Source: Forficula auricularia (Eukaryota; Arthropoda; Insecta; Dermaptera; Forficulidae). Taken from it: a stretch of 64,000 bases of DNA. This document shows, piece after piece, positions 22,926 to 34,248 of the stretch. Made by a program: the position numbers and the translations under genes. Below the pieces are notes generated by a model. The model saw only the letters and a program-made list of their open reading frames with translations, was not told the origin of the DNA and did not search any database. How positions within the stretch are numbered: position 1 is the stretch's first letter; each line of letters starts with the position of its first letter. The stretch lies in contig JALMQS010000225.1 of assembly GCA_024734495.1 (NCBI GenBank), positions 9,365,094 to 9,429,093 on the forward strand, in the 5' to 3' direction.

Positions 22926-22961
22926 AAACACGTTTCGTCGTATATTTTTCGACTTCTTCAG
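22926..22961 (-). ncRNA. Hammerhead-like motif
   Basis: On the minus strand: CTGAAGA, one extra A, stem II GTCG/CGAC around AAAAATATA, GAA, stem III AC-GT-GT, then T at the cleavage position. The flanks TTGC and TCAA pair at three of four positions as stem I. Confidence 0.6.
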
Positions 22962-23230
22962 GCAATCAGATTCACTTTAAATGAGAAATTTTGTTTGAAG
23001 TTTTTTTATTTATTTTATTTGATATCTTTTGTATTAAGTTTGTTCAAGCCTTGTCAATGAAGGGAAAAATCTTATGTCATTTCAAAATATAGTCTAATAG
23101 TCTGTATATATCTATTAACGAGAAAGCTGATCCCAAAAGTAAATATTGTTTGGAGATAAAAAATGTTTTGTTGTTTTATATCATCTAATGACTTCATATT
23201 ATTATAATTGATGTAATTGTTGTAGATTTC

Positions 23231-23267
23231 CTGAAGAAGTCGAAATATATACGACGAAACGTGTTAC
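23231..23267 (+). ncRNA. Hammerhead-like motif
   Basis: This is the same core as at 22926-22961: CTGAAGA-A-GTCG, loop AAATATATA, CGAC-GAA-ACGTGT. Stem I pairing is poor, so this copy is probably inactive. Confidence 0.5.
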
Positions 23268-23509
23268 TACTTTTGTTATTCACACATATGTTTTGAGTAT
23301 TAGTTTACTCATCTTCAGTTACTAATCACCAATTTTAATTTTAATATTGGTTAATATTAATCTTTCTTCTTCAATGATAGGGGAAACATTGTAAAAATAA
23401 TTATTAGGTCGCGGCCTATATATTATTGCTTCGCGGGCCATAAACTGGGCATGGCCGATCAATCCTGGAAAAAGTCTTGAAAAATTTTTTCACTTATTAC
23501 TCAAATATA

Positions 23510-24716
23510 AATTTTTATAATTTTTCTAATTAATATAACAAAGAATAATTGCTATATCAATGAGAATTGGTTTTGACTACGCTTATTTGAAAAATATATT
23601 TATAGCGAGACTATTGCGGATTACGCTATTGGAGTCTGCGGAGTCTTAAGTCTGGACCAAGAGATAAAAAAGATGTGATCCACTCAGCTACAATCCAACG
23701 TAATTTCGCGTATAGCCCACTAGACATTCGGATGAATCACCAAGGGAATTTGAAATCTCAGATGTTATACTATATATTTAATCTCCCAGTCCAGAGCGCT
23801 CGGTCTATTAGCATGTATGTTAGATGCTTGCCATAAATTAATCGAATGTTTTCTACATTTGATTCAATCAATCAAATGTCGGGAATTTTTGTCAAATATT
23901 GAGTGAAAATAAAATTTGAACTTCAAAAAAATGAGGAGGTTCTTTATTAGACTGATTTTTTTTTTTTTGCCTATGTTACCTCATATCTCCGCCAATTGTG
24001 AACCGATTTTGAATTTTTTTTGCATTGGGTCCAGTCTACGTTCCGATTGGTCACATTTTTTTCGTAGGTATTAGACCTTTTTTGTTAGGTTTGTTCAGTA
24101 CTAACTTCTTTGTTTATGAACCGATTTCGATGATTCTTTTTTATTGGAAAGGGGATATCTTAGGGATGGTACACTATTAATTTGGTCAAGTTCTGATGAT
24201 AGAATCACTATTAATAACATCACTAAAATCACTAAAGAGAAAAATAGAAATTTTTGAGAAAAAAATAAAACCGACTTCAAAAAAATTAAATGCAACAAAT
24301 AAAATACACTAAAAGGTATAAAATAATTATTATCTTATTTAGTTACAACTAAACGACGAAATATTAACATGAAATTACTTTTTAAGTCGGTGCCAAACAT
24401 ATACCTTTTATGAATCGCACTCGACGGATCTTACTTAGTACGTTTGGTGGGTACGCTCGCTTATAGGTATAGTTTGTTTGGCACCAACTTCAAAAAGTAA
24501 TTTAATCTTAATATTTCGTCGTTTAGTTGTAATTAAATAAGATAATAATTATTTGATACCTTTTAGTGTATTTTATTTGTTGCATTTAATTTTTTTGAAG
24601 TCGGTTTTATTTTTTTCTTAAAAATTTTTATTAAGTTCAAATATTATTTTCACTCAATATTTGACAAAAATTCCTTACATTTGATTCGCAATTGAATCAA
24701 ATGTAGAAAACATTCG
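23510..24716 (-). mobile_element. Retroposon of unnamed family, copy 2, carrying a nested element
   Basis: A perfect 14-bp duplication, ATTACTCAAATATA, flanks it (23496-23509 and 24717-24730). The + strand left part matches copy 1 closely, including AGCCCACTAGACATTCGGAT and TAGCATGTATGTTAGATGC. In the palindromic right end (ACATTTGATTC ... GAATCAAATGT), about 780 bp of other sequence has been inserted. This insert itself has inverted ends (GGAATTTTTGTCAAATATTG and its complement) and contains composite element C3. Confidence 0.75.
23925..24645 (+). mobile_element. Composite ACCGACTTC element, copy C3 (internally shortened)
   Basis: It starts ACTTCAAAAAAATGAGGAGG and keeps GTGAACCGATTTTGA, GCATTGGGTCCAGTCTACG and GGTCAAGTTCTGATGATAG. 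A deletion then brings it to the foldback (24270-24608). The foldback loop (GGTACGCTCGCT reading after TTAGTACGTTTGGTG) is inverted relative to C1 and C4. Confidence 0.7.
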
Positions 24717-24750
24717 ATTACTCAAATATAGTTAATCGATCCTTAAAAAT

Positions 24751-24916
24751 CAGTGGTTCTCAAACTTTTTGAAGTCTTGGCACATTTAATGCGCTCTATT
24801 ATACAAAATTCTAATAAATATTAAACTAAAAAATCATTTTAAAAATAACCTAGGATGCACCTAAGAATGTCACTGTGCACACTGGTCCGTCTGGGCACAC
24901 CCTTTGAGAACCACTG
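24751..24916. mobile_element. hAT-like MITE, 166 bp
   Basis: The terminal inverted repeats CAGTGGTTCTCAAACTTTTT and CTTTGAGAACCACTG are nearly perfect over 14 bp and typical of hAT MITEs. The 8-bp flanks do not match convincingly. No coding sequence is present. Confidence 0.75.
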
Positions 24917-25704
24917 CGTTAAATAGTATAATCATGCCTGAAAGTACCGGCCCTAAGTTATTAAATAAAATTCTAATACAACAAAGTATAAACAAATCTA
25001 TTAGAGGTAATTTGAAAGAGTAGGATTTGAGTGCTTAATATACCTTAGGTTATTCCTATGGGAAACGTAATCTCCATTAGGGAGAACTAGTGAACACGGA
25101 CTACCATAGTAATATTTCATTAGCATGGCACCTTCTTTAATTTGCTCGTTTATTGTTCAGTCATTTTTCATTATTGCCGTTGGATTCTCTATTTGTCAGC
25201 CAGGTTGCCGTTTTAATGCAATTTCCCTGGCGTTTGTTTGTGGTACATTTACTAAAACGGTCAAGCAGTTCGCGCGCGATTGCCCTAAGCCCCCCACGTT
25301 GCCCGCCCCTCAACCGCCTCCGCCAGCACAGTAATCCACCCTCTCCCCAAGGGGGTGGGTCTTTTTATCTCTTTTTTTCACACCGTCGCTTCTGCTTCTC
25401 TTTTTCTGGTCATTTTCGCTTTGTTTTTATTATTATCGCTCGAAATAACAACGCATAAATAAAATTGGCTAGTATTTGCAAGTGCAAGGATGGCTTGGTC
25501 AGAGAAATTTCCCGAAATAAATAAATAAATAAAAAAATATTCACCTCAAGTGTCATAGAGAAAGGAGTGCATGCTCCAGTTTACATTTCAATTATATTTA
25601 TGTTCTATATGCAAAACAACAAACCCTAAACCAGAGAACATTTTTATGTTACATAGACGCATTAAAAGTTAGATATAATCCAGAAAGACCTCATTCAAAA
25701 TTTT
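24917..25704. other. Mostly single-copy sequence of higher GC content
   Basis: About 25110-25460 is less AT-rich than its surroundings and has no repeat partner, except the end at 25475-25640, which is related in inverse orientation to 33330-33475. A 69-residue frame from 25125 begins with a hydrophobic stretch and ends proline-rich. A second frame overlaps it, and neither is supported as a gene. Confidence 0.4.
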
Positions 25705-25710
25705 TCTAAT

Positions 25711-26987
25711 AAATGAAGGGGGCCCACAGGGGAGGGGGTACGTCTTTGAAATTACTGGGGTGGGGGGGGTGTTGCAAATTATTTAAAAATTAGCATTATA
25801 GTATGCTAAAAATAAAAAAACGATCAAGTTTATAACTTCAACAAAAGGTAAAGAAAATACCTATTCATATTATTTAGAGGTTGGTGCTAGCAAAATGAGC
25901 TCTCGAAATATTCCTTTTCGAAATTCACCGCCGCGTCGAATTCCACTATAGGTGGTGCTATACCTTGAATTTTGAGGGACTATTTTCCATCCTTTTCTCT
26001 TTAGTTCCATGCTTTGGTGTCTATAAAAAGGCCTGAATCATAATATTTTGTCCCCTTTTATTTTGAACCCTACGCTGTGGGCGTCTAGTATGAATTTTGA
26101 GAGTACTCAAAATTCATATTAATTCCATAGCCAGATAACACGTAAACATAAATTTATTTATTTTTTCATCAATTGAGATTGATATTGAGTTTTTCTATTT
26201 GTTTATTTGATTTACAACCAAATAGAAAATAGATTAATTGTGTTGAACACTGCACGGTTATCTGGATATATATTTAGCAATTTGTACTAAAAACGCGATT
26301 GGCATTAATTAATTAACTTTTAATAAAATTGAACTGGTTTCTCGAATCCCTCCAAGAATTCCCTAAGGTTTTTTGAAAACCAAATATAACTTCATTGGAT
26401 CAAGAGTCCGGGTAAACAGGAAGCAATACGTCCATTTTCTTCATCAAGTTTGATTAATGATATTCTTACGTTAATTTGTATATAATTGATTTATATATAA
26501 ATTTTGCCTATATTTTGTGCATATTTGTATTTTGCAATTAGCTGAATTTTTAACTTCTTTATTTACATATATTAAGTTATTTCTACCATCACTTACCTGT
26601 ATTCAATTTTAAAATTCATATTTTTTCATCATTTATATTAAATTCTAATAAACCTAATTACAGTCCATTTTTAATCTACAATTAATTTTTTATTTTATTA
26701 AATAAAAACATTTTGTTCAAAAATTAATATTCCAACTCTGCTATACGCTGCACCAGAGGTGTTTTTTTTTTTTGAACAAAATGTTGTTATTTACAAATTA
26801 AAATTTACATATTTACTCCATATGAATGTCCATATTAACAACAATTTTTATTTTTTTTATTTTAATCGCATTTTTTTGTGTAGGAAAATTTTGAAAAAAA
26901 TCCACGACTTGGATTTAGAGGTGAATAAAATATAATGTACAGGAGGGAGGAGTCATAAGGCTAGGGGAGGATGGGGACCCCTGAATA
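25711..26987. mobile_element. Probable hAT-like non-autonomous element
   Basis: The left side GGGGGCCCACAGGGGAGGGG and the right side TGGGGACCCCTG (reverse complement CAGGGGTCCCCATCC) are loosely inverted. The left 150 bp match 5060-5230. An inner inverted pair, ACATTTTGTTCAAAAA at about 26709 and TTTTTTTTGAACAAAATGTT at about 26770, brackets CTGCTATACGCTGCACCAGA. No transposase is seen and the boundaries are uncertain. Confidence 0.4.
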
Positions 26988-27089
26988 AATGCAATTCAAA
27001 ATGTACGATATGTTGTAATGTTCTAATTGAAAAAAAAAATCCGATTTAAATGGTTCATTTGAGTTTTTAAGAAAATAGTTTTTAAGGAA

Positions 27090-27245
27090 TTTGGTGTTGG
27101 TACTTGGTGAAACATTTTTTTTTTTTAAATTATTGATAAAATACTAGGTAGGTTTCACAAGATATAAGATAATAAATTCGTTTTATTTTTTTATATCTTA
27201 ATGTGAAAACCTACCAAGTATTTTTATCCAATAATTTTAAGAAAA
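27090..27245. repeat. Foldback repeat, about 150 bp
   Basis: TAAATTATTGATAAAATACT followed by AGGTAGGTTTCACAAGATAT is mirrored by ATATCTTAATGTGAAAACCT and ACCAAGTATTTTTATCCAAT. This gives two 50-bp arms around a short AT-rich loop. Confidence 0.7.
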
Positions 27246-27249
27246 TGTC

Positions 27250-28190
27250 TAAACCTCGATGGCGCTATTTATTATGAATGTAGGACAAAATATTATAATA
27301 TTTAATACATTCTGTCATCTTTAAAACTCCTAAATTTTAATTCTAAGAATTTTATAGATTTTGTGCTAAATTGTTTTTATTCAAATCTGAATTACCCGAA
27401 ATCATCCACATTTTTGCTGCCCACCTCAAGGCTCATCTTTATTCAATTCTGCCTGCAAATAAAATTCGACCTTATTACCTGAATTAAAAGTCTAAAATAA
27501 TATTAAAATATTGCTTTTAACTAAAGCCAGGTATATACTTCCGTAAAAATAAGCTAGGAAAGATGTCCGCACTGTATCTATGCAACCAAACGACGCTTCT
27601 GAATTGTTCTAGCCTACACCACAGGCGTTCTTGTTAAATAAATATTTTTTTATAATGTCTAAAATTTGACGGACATATCCATGAACTCATTTCCTATTTT
27701 TCTAGTTAGCAGTGGCGGCGCTAGGGGTGGATTGGATCAGTGCCCAACTTGAATTGTTCTCGTCCAACCTGCTAAATTGACCATTTAAGCAAAAAATATT
27801 GAAAATTCGAATTGATAGTGTTTTATTAAATATATTTATCAAGTGATTCAATTAATACTAATTCTATTAAACTATTGAGCTATTAAAGCTTTAATCAATT
27901 TATTCCGACTGCTAGTGTTTATATATTTGTGTTATTATTTTAGGATCCGTAAAAACTTCACGACTAGTGGGCCGTTATTTAAAGACTTAATAAAAATGGG
28001 ATAGAGTCAAATGGAAGTGAAAAATCAGACTAGAGGTTTAGGTTGTTAACTAGTGGATAAATTTTGGATAGGCGTGACATTTCTTCGATATATAGAATTA
28101 ACTATTACATGTAAAATCATTTCCTTTATCTTTTAGCAATCCCTTATAGCGTTAGGTAACGGGGAAAAAATAAAAAGATGTGACCAACCA
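27250..28190. other. Non-coding sequence
   Basis: No gene is recognised. AGTGGCGGCGCTAGGGGTGG at about 27712 looks like one end of a DNA transposon, but no partner end was found. Confidence 0.4.
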
Positions 28191-28192
28191 CA

Positions 28193-28490
28193 TGACTTTA
28201 CCATACACCTATATATTTATTTATTAAAATAATAATTATATACGCGAGAAATAAATTTTGGGCCCATTAGCAATTAATAATATCTCCTTTTCTAATTATG
28301 AGACACTATTTTATTGGAAATATCAGCTTTATTGGACATTTGTTTGAAAATATTTTTGAACCCACCTCTTTTTGGTCACTATCAAAATAGCTTCAGCCAT
28401 TTTTTAGATATTTCGAAAATACAAATAAAAAAAATAAAAAAACACTTTTTATGAACGATTACAATAATTGATGTATGGTAAAGTAAAAAT
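28193..28490 (+). mobile_element. TTTACCATACA element, short copy without minisatellite
   Basis: The ends GACTTTACCATACACC and TGTATGGTAAAGTA are inverted. The right half (ATTTTTTAGATATTTCGAAA, CGATTACAATAATTGATG) matches the long copies. The tandem repeat is absent. Confidence 0.65.
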
Positions 28491-28629
28491 ATAATATAAA
28501 TATTCTTATGCGTAAAAATGTTTTTGTTCCATGTTAATTATTAACGACTCTAAAGTGCTAATTTTTAATTTCATTTCATTTTGCACGGAACAAATCCTTT
28601 TACATTTGAAGCATAAATACAAAAAAAAG

Positions 28630-28900
28630 ATACAAAGAACATTGAAGGAGACAATAAAAGACAATAAAAGTGTCTTCTGCTGGAATTATAAATTTTATTT
28701 ATTTATAACGAGACTATAGTTTCGAGGGCTTTGCCCTCTTCATCAGTCTATTACAATGTATTCACAGGAATTAATTTATGAATAATCATAATATTTACAG
28801 GAATTAATTTATGATTATTCATCTCCTTCAATGTATAAAAATTCTGCTACTCACGGCAAAAACTTTCAATTTAATACAAAGAACACATCACACACATAAA
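28630..28900 (-). mobile_element. GAGAGTAGCAG/hammerhead family element, copy on minus strand
   Basis: The left part ATTGAAGGAGACAATAAAAG, GTCTTCTGCTGGAATTATAA and the hammerhead at 28708-28748 match the ends of 57793-58860. The right part (TTCTGCTACTCACGGCAAAA, ACTTTCAATTTAAT) is the outer family end in reverse. A direct pair, CAGGAATTAATTTATGA, occurs at 28767 and 28798. Confidence 0.65.
28708..28748 (-). ncRNA. Hammerhead-like motif (intact core)
   Basis: On the minus strand: AGA, then CTGATGA, one extra A, stem II GAGGGC/GCCCTC around AAA (six perfect pairs), GAA, stem III ACT-AT-AGT, and C at the cleavage position, followed by TCGTTAT. Stem I would be GA/TC plus ATA/TAT across a two-base bulge. 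Identical in core to 58746-58783. Confidence 0.7.
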
Positions 28901-30594
28901 TCAGACTGAACCAAATAACAGCCAGAAAATCCCAAAAATCAAACTCCCAGTTGACATTATTTTGTTACTTTATTTTATTTTATTTACTCAGTATAAGTCT
29001 CTTAATACTACCTAGAGAACAATTGTCAATGTCAATGCCACTGTACACCAATTCAATATTATTCATTACTATTATGTTATTCCCTGCCTCTTACTTTATA
29101 AATTCCTATTCAATTATATACATCTATAACTACATCTACAACATTAACTTAAACTGACAAAATTTTCAAAAGTGGACTTACGCCACTTTCTATATATTCT
29201 AATATATAATTTATCTATTTTATGACACCTTAGAATTATTTTTTTGTTTTAATTCTATTTTCCTCCGCTAGTCTCTATGATGACATCTTTATAATAAATA
29301 CTGATATATTAATAGTTAAAATATCAGTATTTTAGGGAAATCTATGTCGTTTTATGTAAACAGGACATTCGTTTATATAAAATAAGAGGTTTTACTAGAA
29401 GTAAACAAGACATTCATTTGATATTAAGAGATATTTAATAGAATTAAATAAATCACGCAAGTAAAGTATATAAATTATTTGAATTAAATAGGTTCAAGTT
29501 TAGTCATATTTAGAATGATGTAGATATATATTTTTTATAAATAAAATATCTTTGAGATAAATAAGAGCTCAATAAAATGGCTCAACTCTATCAATAAATA
29601 AATTGTTTTTTCAGTGTACATAATATGGATTAAACATTCAAAAATACTAAATGATACATTTCCATCGCGACTGTGTCAAGAGTATGTCAAACAAGGAAAA
29701 CACCGATCGGACAGGTTTTTTGTTCTCTACCATATTTATTTATTTAAATTTTACACATTCCGTAATGTTTGGATGTTTTATTATCAGCACACAATGTTTG
29801 AGTGATTTAATTATTAAGTGGGTAACGGGCGCTAAATAGGCTAATCGAATTGCAGTCCGGTGATCGTTATACTTGTTAGCAGATACGTATACCCAAAATG
29901 GATATGCCTTCTGTTAAACTTTCTCTGCTCTTTAAGCCCTTCGGGCGCTATTCTTTACTATTTATAGAATAAAACAAGGTCAATGGGATTGGATATATTT
30001 GCCTATGCCCTTTATTGGTTCAATACTCGAGAATAGCTGAAAGAGAGAGCTTTGTTTGATTTACCTGGAATAAAAAAATTATCATTTTAGTTTTTTCTAT
30101 TAATGCGTTGTACTGAGTTTCAACTGTTAATTTGATAATATGTACATACACTGAAAAGATTAACTTTCAACTCTAGACTGAACAATACCAAAACTTTCAT
30201 TTATGTAATTATAATTATTAACATGATAGAAATAATAGAACTAAATAGCAATGTAAATATATCGTAACAACTCCAGAAGAGACTTGATGTAATTGAATTT
30301 TTGATATACGATGGATGAAATCAGGAGTAAAATTTCTCTCAGAATACGAATACGGAAATAACATTTTTTTTTAATTTACTTTCCAGGAGCGTCGTAAGAA
30401 AAAATGTATTTTTGACGGGACAAATATTCAAAATATTTAAAAATAAACTGCAACGGATCGTTGCTAAACTTTATCCAAATTCATTTGAAATATTAATATG
30501 TTTATTCCTTTATTATTAATCAGATATCACTTGCAATTTGCAGTTTATGTTGACTTTAATTCAAAAATAATGATCGATTCTCATTTAACAGTCG
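28901..30594. other. Non-coding, largely single-copy sequence
   Basis: No gene or repeat partner is recognised. About 29640-30060 is less AT-rich, with two overlapping short frames that I do not accept as genes. Confidence 0.4.
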
Positions 30595-30790
30595 AGGAAT
30601 AACAATTCTACATTGTATTTTTGACATTTCGGTTATTATTGGTAACCATTGCTGAAGACATGGAGGAATCGACTTAAAATCAAAAATAGCGATTGATTCT
30701 CATCTAATATTAGTGGAATAACCTTATTGCATTCCATTTTTGATGTTTTGACTATTAATGGCAACCGGTGTGGAAAAAATCGTGGGCCAA
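30595..30790 (-). mobile_element. Fragment related to the spacer of the 7692-8643 foldback
   Basis: TTTTTGACATTTCGGTTATT, AATCGACTTAAAATCAAAAA and TAACCTTATTGCATTCCATT are the reverse complement of segments at about 8195-8320. Confidence 0.6.
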
Positions 30791-31124
30791 AAAAACGATA
30801 ACATCCATCCATCCATCTATACATACATCCGCACGCACTAAATGAAAAAATGGCACTTTTTGGCAAAACCGTCACGTGCTAATATTCAACCTAATTGAAT
30901 ACTACAATTTGTGACTTTAATTGAATCAATGGGTTCCGTAGTCTTTACCTGAGGACACTTTGAAGTCGCGGTTGCCACGAGACCGATTACAATACTTTCC
31001 CCATGCTTCGCATTGGATAAAGTAAAAATGAAAAAATTTTTTATATATAATAAGGACCAGCCGGATTCCGAATCCAAATCATGGCATATATAATGTGAAA
31101 CTATGCCTTCTAGTTGGTCTAACC

Positions 31125-32190
31125 CAGTGTTTCCCAACGTTTTTTGTGCGCCCTAAGTCTTTCTAAAATTATCTCGCCCCCTATGTAAAATATGAGGAAT
31201 TCCAAAAAAAAATACAACAAAATTATTTAAACTGTTTTCATATGCGATTTTGAGTTTGCAAATTTTAATCTTGTTTTTGAAAATGTATGTACTCTTCGAT
31301 TTTTTGATAATTTTTTATTTTAAACTTCTATTCATTCTACAAATTTTAAGACCAGGTTGATAGTGGTCCTATGATAATTACTATTTTTTTTCGATTTTTG
31401 AAAATTTCGAAAAATTTTATTTGCTATTAACCATTATTAAAAACACTTTTTGGTATTGAGTTCTCTTTTTTTAGTTATTTTGATTTTTATCGTTAACAGG
31501 TGTTTAAAATAAATAATTAGTATTTGAGTTTGTTGAAACAAAATCAAAATCAAAAATCGAAAATAGAAAAAAATAGTAATTATCATAGGACCACAATCAA
31601 TCCGGTCTTAAAATTTGTAGAATGAATAAAATAAAAAATCGATGAGTAGGTACATATAGTTTCAAAAACAAGATTAAAATTTTCAAACTCGAAAATTGCA
31701 TATAAAAACCCTTTAAATAATTATTTGTATTTTTTTCTAAAAAGTATGTAAAAAACAAAAATTTTAAAAAAATGTTGAATTTGGACCATTTTTGAAGAAG
31801 TTATGAGCGAAAAACCGAAATTCGATATCTCTTAAACCGGTGATCGAAAAATTTCAAAATTTACCAGGAACCGTCCGATTTGGCGGGGAATGTCCCCTAT
31901 ACATAATTTGTATATTCTAAAAAGGAATTATTATCTATATAAATATGTATAATTACAAAAACACAATTTTATTGATTAGTATTGGTAGTATATGGTCCTA
32001 CATAAGTGTATTTTATATATTGCTGAAGCTATAATACTTACTATAAAATTTTGTTAACATTTATTTCTTCAAATATGTGTAACTAATTTTGTAAGTTTTA
32101 ATATTTATCTCGACGAGCACATTTTTAATTGACCCTCTTAACAATCAAATTACCCCCTCTGGTGCGTGGGCCCCACGTTGGGAAACGCTG
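31125..32190. mobile_element. Non-autonomous hAT element with 8-bp duplication
   Basis: The termini CAGTGTTTCCCAACGTTTTT and CCACGTTGGGAAACGCTG are typical hAT inverted repeats. The flanks GTCTAACC (31117-31124) and GTCTAACG (32191-32198) match at 7 of 8 bases. Inside, 31205-31745 is a large imperfect palindrome (for example CTATGATAATTACTATTTTT and its complement, TTTAAGACCAGGTTGATAGT against the right arm CAATCCGGTCTTAAA). No transposase is found. Confidence 0.8.
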
Positions 32191-32217
32191 GTCTAACGCT
32201 TATTCCAATACTTTTAT

Positions 32218-32391
32218 AAAAAAAAATTTTATAATTTTTCTAACTAATATAACAAAGAATAATTGACATATCAATGAGAATTGTTTTGACCGCGCTTATT
32301 TGAAAAATATATTTTATCACGAGACTACTGCAGATTATGCTGTTGAAGTCTGTGGAGTCTTAAGCCTGGACCAAGAGAGAAAAAAAGATGT
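32218..32391 (-). mobile_element. Retroposon of unnamed family, copy 3 (shortest)
   Basis: The flanking duplication CAATACTTTTAT is perfect (32206-32217 and 32392-32403). The body matches the first 170 bp of copies 1 and 2 (for example ATATCAATGAGAATTGTTTTG). It therefore has the same 3' end on the minus strand and a deeper 5' truncation. Confidence 0.8.
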
Positions 32392-32586
32392 CAATACTTT
32401 TATGTTAATAAATACATAATTTACTTAATTGAAAAGTTTTTATTTTCCCAAGAGTAGCAGATTTGTTGATTCATAAAGAGAAACAAGAGGTTGTCCTCTG
32501 CTTGATGCAAATAAACATACACACATAATACATATATCAAATATATATATTATATACTTATATATGTATATATATTATTTATTTGT

Positions 32587-32628
32587 TTTAGACTATAGTT
32601 TCGAAGGTCTGGCCTTGATCATTAGTCT
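32587..32628 (-). ncRNA. Hammerhead-like relic
   Basis: The minus strand reads CTAATGATCAAGGCCAGACCTT and so on (core G5 changed to A), but keeps GAAACTATAGTC. It is predicted inactive because of the lost core G. Confidence 0.5.
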
Positions 32629-32711
32629 TTTTTAATTATAAATATTATTTTTCATGGGGTCAGTATCGCGTGGATGGACCTCATGAAAAATAATATTTAT
32701 AATTAAAAAGA

Positions 32712-32746
32712 CTGATGATGAAGGCCAGGCCTTCGAAACTATAGTC
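32712..32746 (+). ncRNA. Hammerhead-like motif (intact core)
   Basis: CTGATGA, one extra T, stem II GAAGGCC/GGCCTTC around a single A (probably five pairs with a CCAGG loop), GAA, stem III ACT-AT-AGT, C. Stem I is only AG/TC-type pairing over two bases. Confidence 0.6.
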
Positions 32747-32850
32747 TCAAACAAACAAATAATATATATATTTTTGATATATATGTGTGCGTATGTTTAT
32801 TTGCATCAAGCAGAGGACAACCTCTTGTTTATCTTTATGACATAATTTAC

Positions 32851-33618
32851 AGTTAAAAAATTTTGATTTTTTTTTTCAAAAATCGAAAAAAAATTCTCCT
32901 TCTTCATCACAGAAAATATATTTGGTCACGAGCCTAACGTTATGAGTGTATAAATGTATATATGGTATTTTCAGAAAATAGTGGAAACACTTTGATAATT
33001 TTTTATAAAATTTCAAAAAAATTGTTAAAAATTAATCTTTAAATTATTTGTAATAACAAATGTCAGTTCCTCTTGAAAAGAAAAGAAGACTAGTAAGCGA
33101 TTTTATCATTTGGAATATTATTTTTGAATGTCAAAAATATATTAAATTTTTTTCAATTTAAATAAACGCGTCAAAACTTCAATGGGAAGGAAAGGAAATA
33201 AAGCCCCTTGTTATTGTTGCTGTTGTTGTTCTTTAATAATAATAAATGCCATCGCGTGTTTATTTTCTAGATAATATGCGGGCTGAGCTCTTTTGGGGAT
33301 AGAAGCGAAATGATAATCAACCTTCTAGTGCAAATCTTGGTTTTAGCGATTGTTGTTTTGCATATGGAACATAAATATAATTGAAATATAAACTGGAGCA
33401 TTCACTACACTCTGAGTGACACTTTATGCCTTTTATTTATTAATTTATTTTTGGAATTTTCTATGACCATGGAGTTGCTCTATGCGCTCATTACGAAATT
33501 ATGTTTTTTTCTTTTTGTATTTAGAAATATTGCGGAGAAAAATAATTTTCTTTGTTTATCTGTAGATCTGTCTAATCTGGTTTATGATTTGTAAGAAAAC
33601 TCAAAAACAGAAAAATTA
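32851..33618. other. Non-coding sequence
   Basis: About 33330-33475 resembles 25475-25640 in reverse complement (shared blocks GTTGTTTTGCATAT, AACATAAATATAATTGAAAT and TAAACTGGAGCAT). No gene is recognised. Confidence 0.45.
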
Positions 33619-34095
33619 TCTATCTATCTATATATATAAAAGCCATTGTCATGTCATGTGGCGCATCAAAGAACGATGTGGTGAGAAAAAGCAACTAATA
33701 GTTAGAGTAAGTAGCGTCTCTAATTTAAATTAAAATAGATTTATATATAACAATAAACTAAATTATAAATCGAAATTTTATGTCCTTTATTCCTTTGTGG
33801 TAATTTTTAATTATCTATAAATAATTAAAAATTATTTTATTAAAAAACAGAAGACTCATTGTATTTTATTTTTTAACCTTACAATACTATATATAGTTTA
33901 AATCTATTTTTGTAAATTTATTATTATTACTTTATTTATTTATATTATAAATTTTAATATATATATATATATATAAATTATAATATAAATAAATAAGGTA
34001 ATAATAATAAATTTACAAAAATAGATTTAAACTATATATAGTATTGGTTTATAGTGATATCCTATTGGTCGGTGTGGTGGCGGGGATTTCAATCT

Positions 34096-34097
<2 letters not shown>

Positions 34098-34161
<64 letters not shown>
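34098..34161. repeat. AT dinucleotide microsatellite
   Basis: Uninterrupted AT/TA repeats lie inside Helitron A. Confidence 0.9.
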
Positions 34162-34166
<5 letters not shown>

Positions 34167-34248
34167 ATTAATATTTAATATATATATAATAATAAATTTA
34201 CAAAAATAGATTTAAACTATATATAGTATTGGTTTATAGTGATATTAT

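Larger units (their letters stand above)
22860..23290. mobile_element. Element bounded by inverted hammerhead motifs, copy 1
   Basis: The left side (GGATATTGGGATCTTGGA, then a minus-strand hammerhead core at 22926-22961) and the right side (plus-strand core at 23231-23267) are inverted copies. The interior includes AGCCTTGTCAATGAAGGG and GAGAAAGCTGATCC, and is shared with the copy at 37700-38455. No protein is encoded. I infer a non-autonomous Penelope-related or retrozyme-like element. Confidence 0.6.
32424..32850. mobile_element. GAGAGTAGCAG/hammerhead family element, nested palindrome
   Basis: The outer arms AAAGAGAAACAAGAGGTTGT and GCAAATAAACATACACACA are mirrored at the right end. An inner pair of hammerhead motifs in opposite orientation (32587-32628 and 32712-32746) sits on arms containing AATTATAAATATTATTTTTC. 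The centre is GGGGTCAGTATCGCGTGGAT, followed by GGACC. Confidence 0.75.

Noticed and set aside
25125..25458. Two overlapping frames of 69 and 101 residues in a GC-richer island
   Set aside because: A hydrophobic start and a proline-rich end are suggestive, but the two frames contradict each other and no family is recognised.
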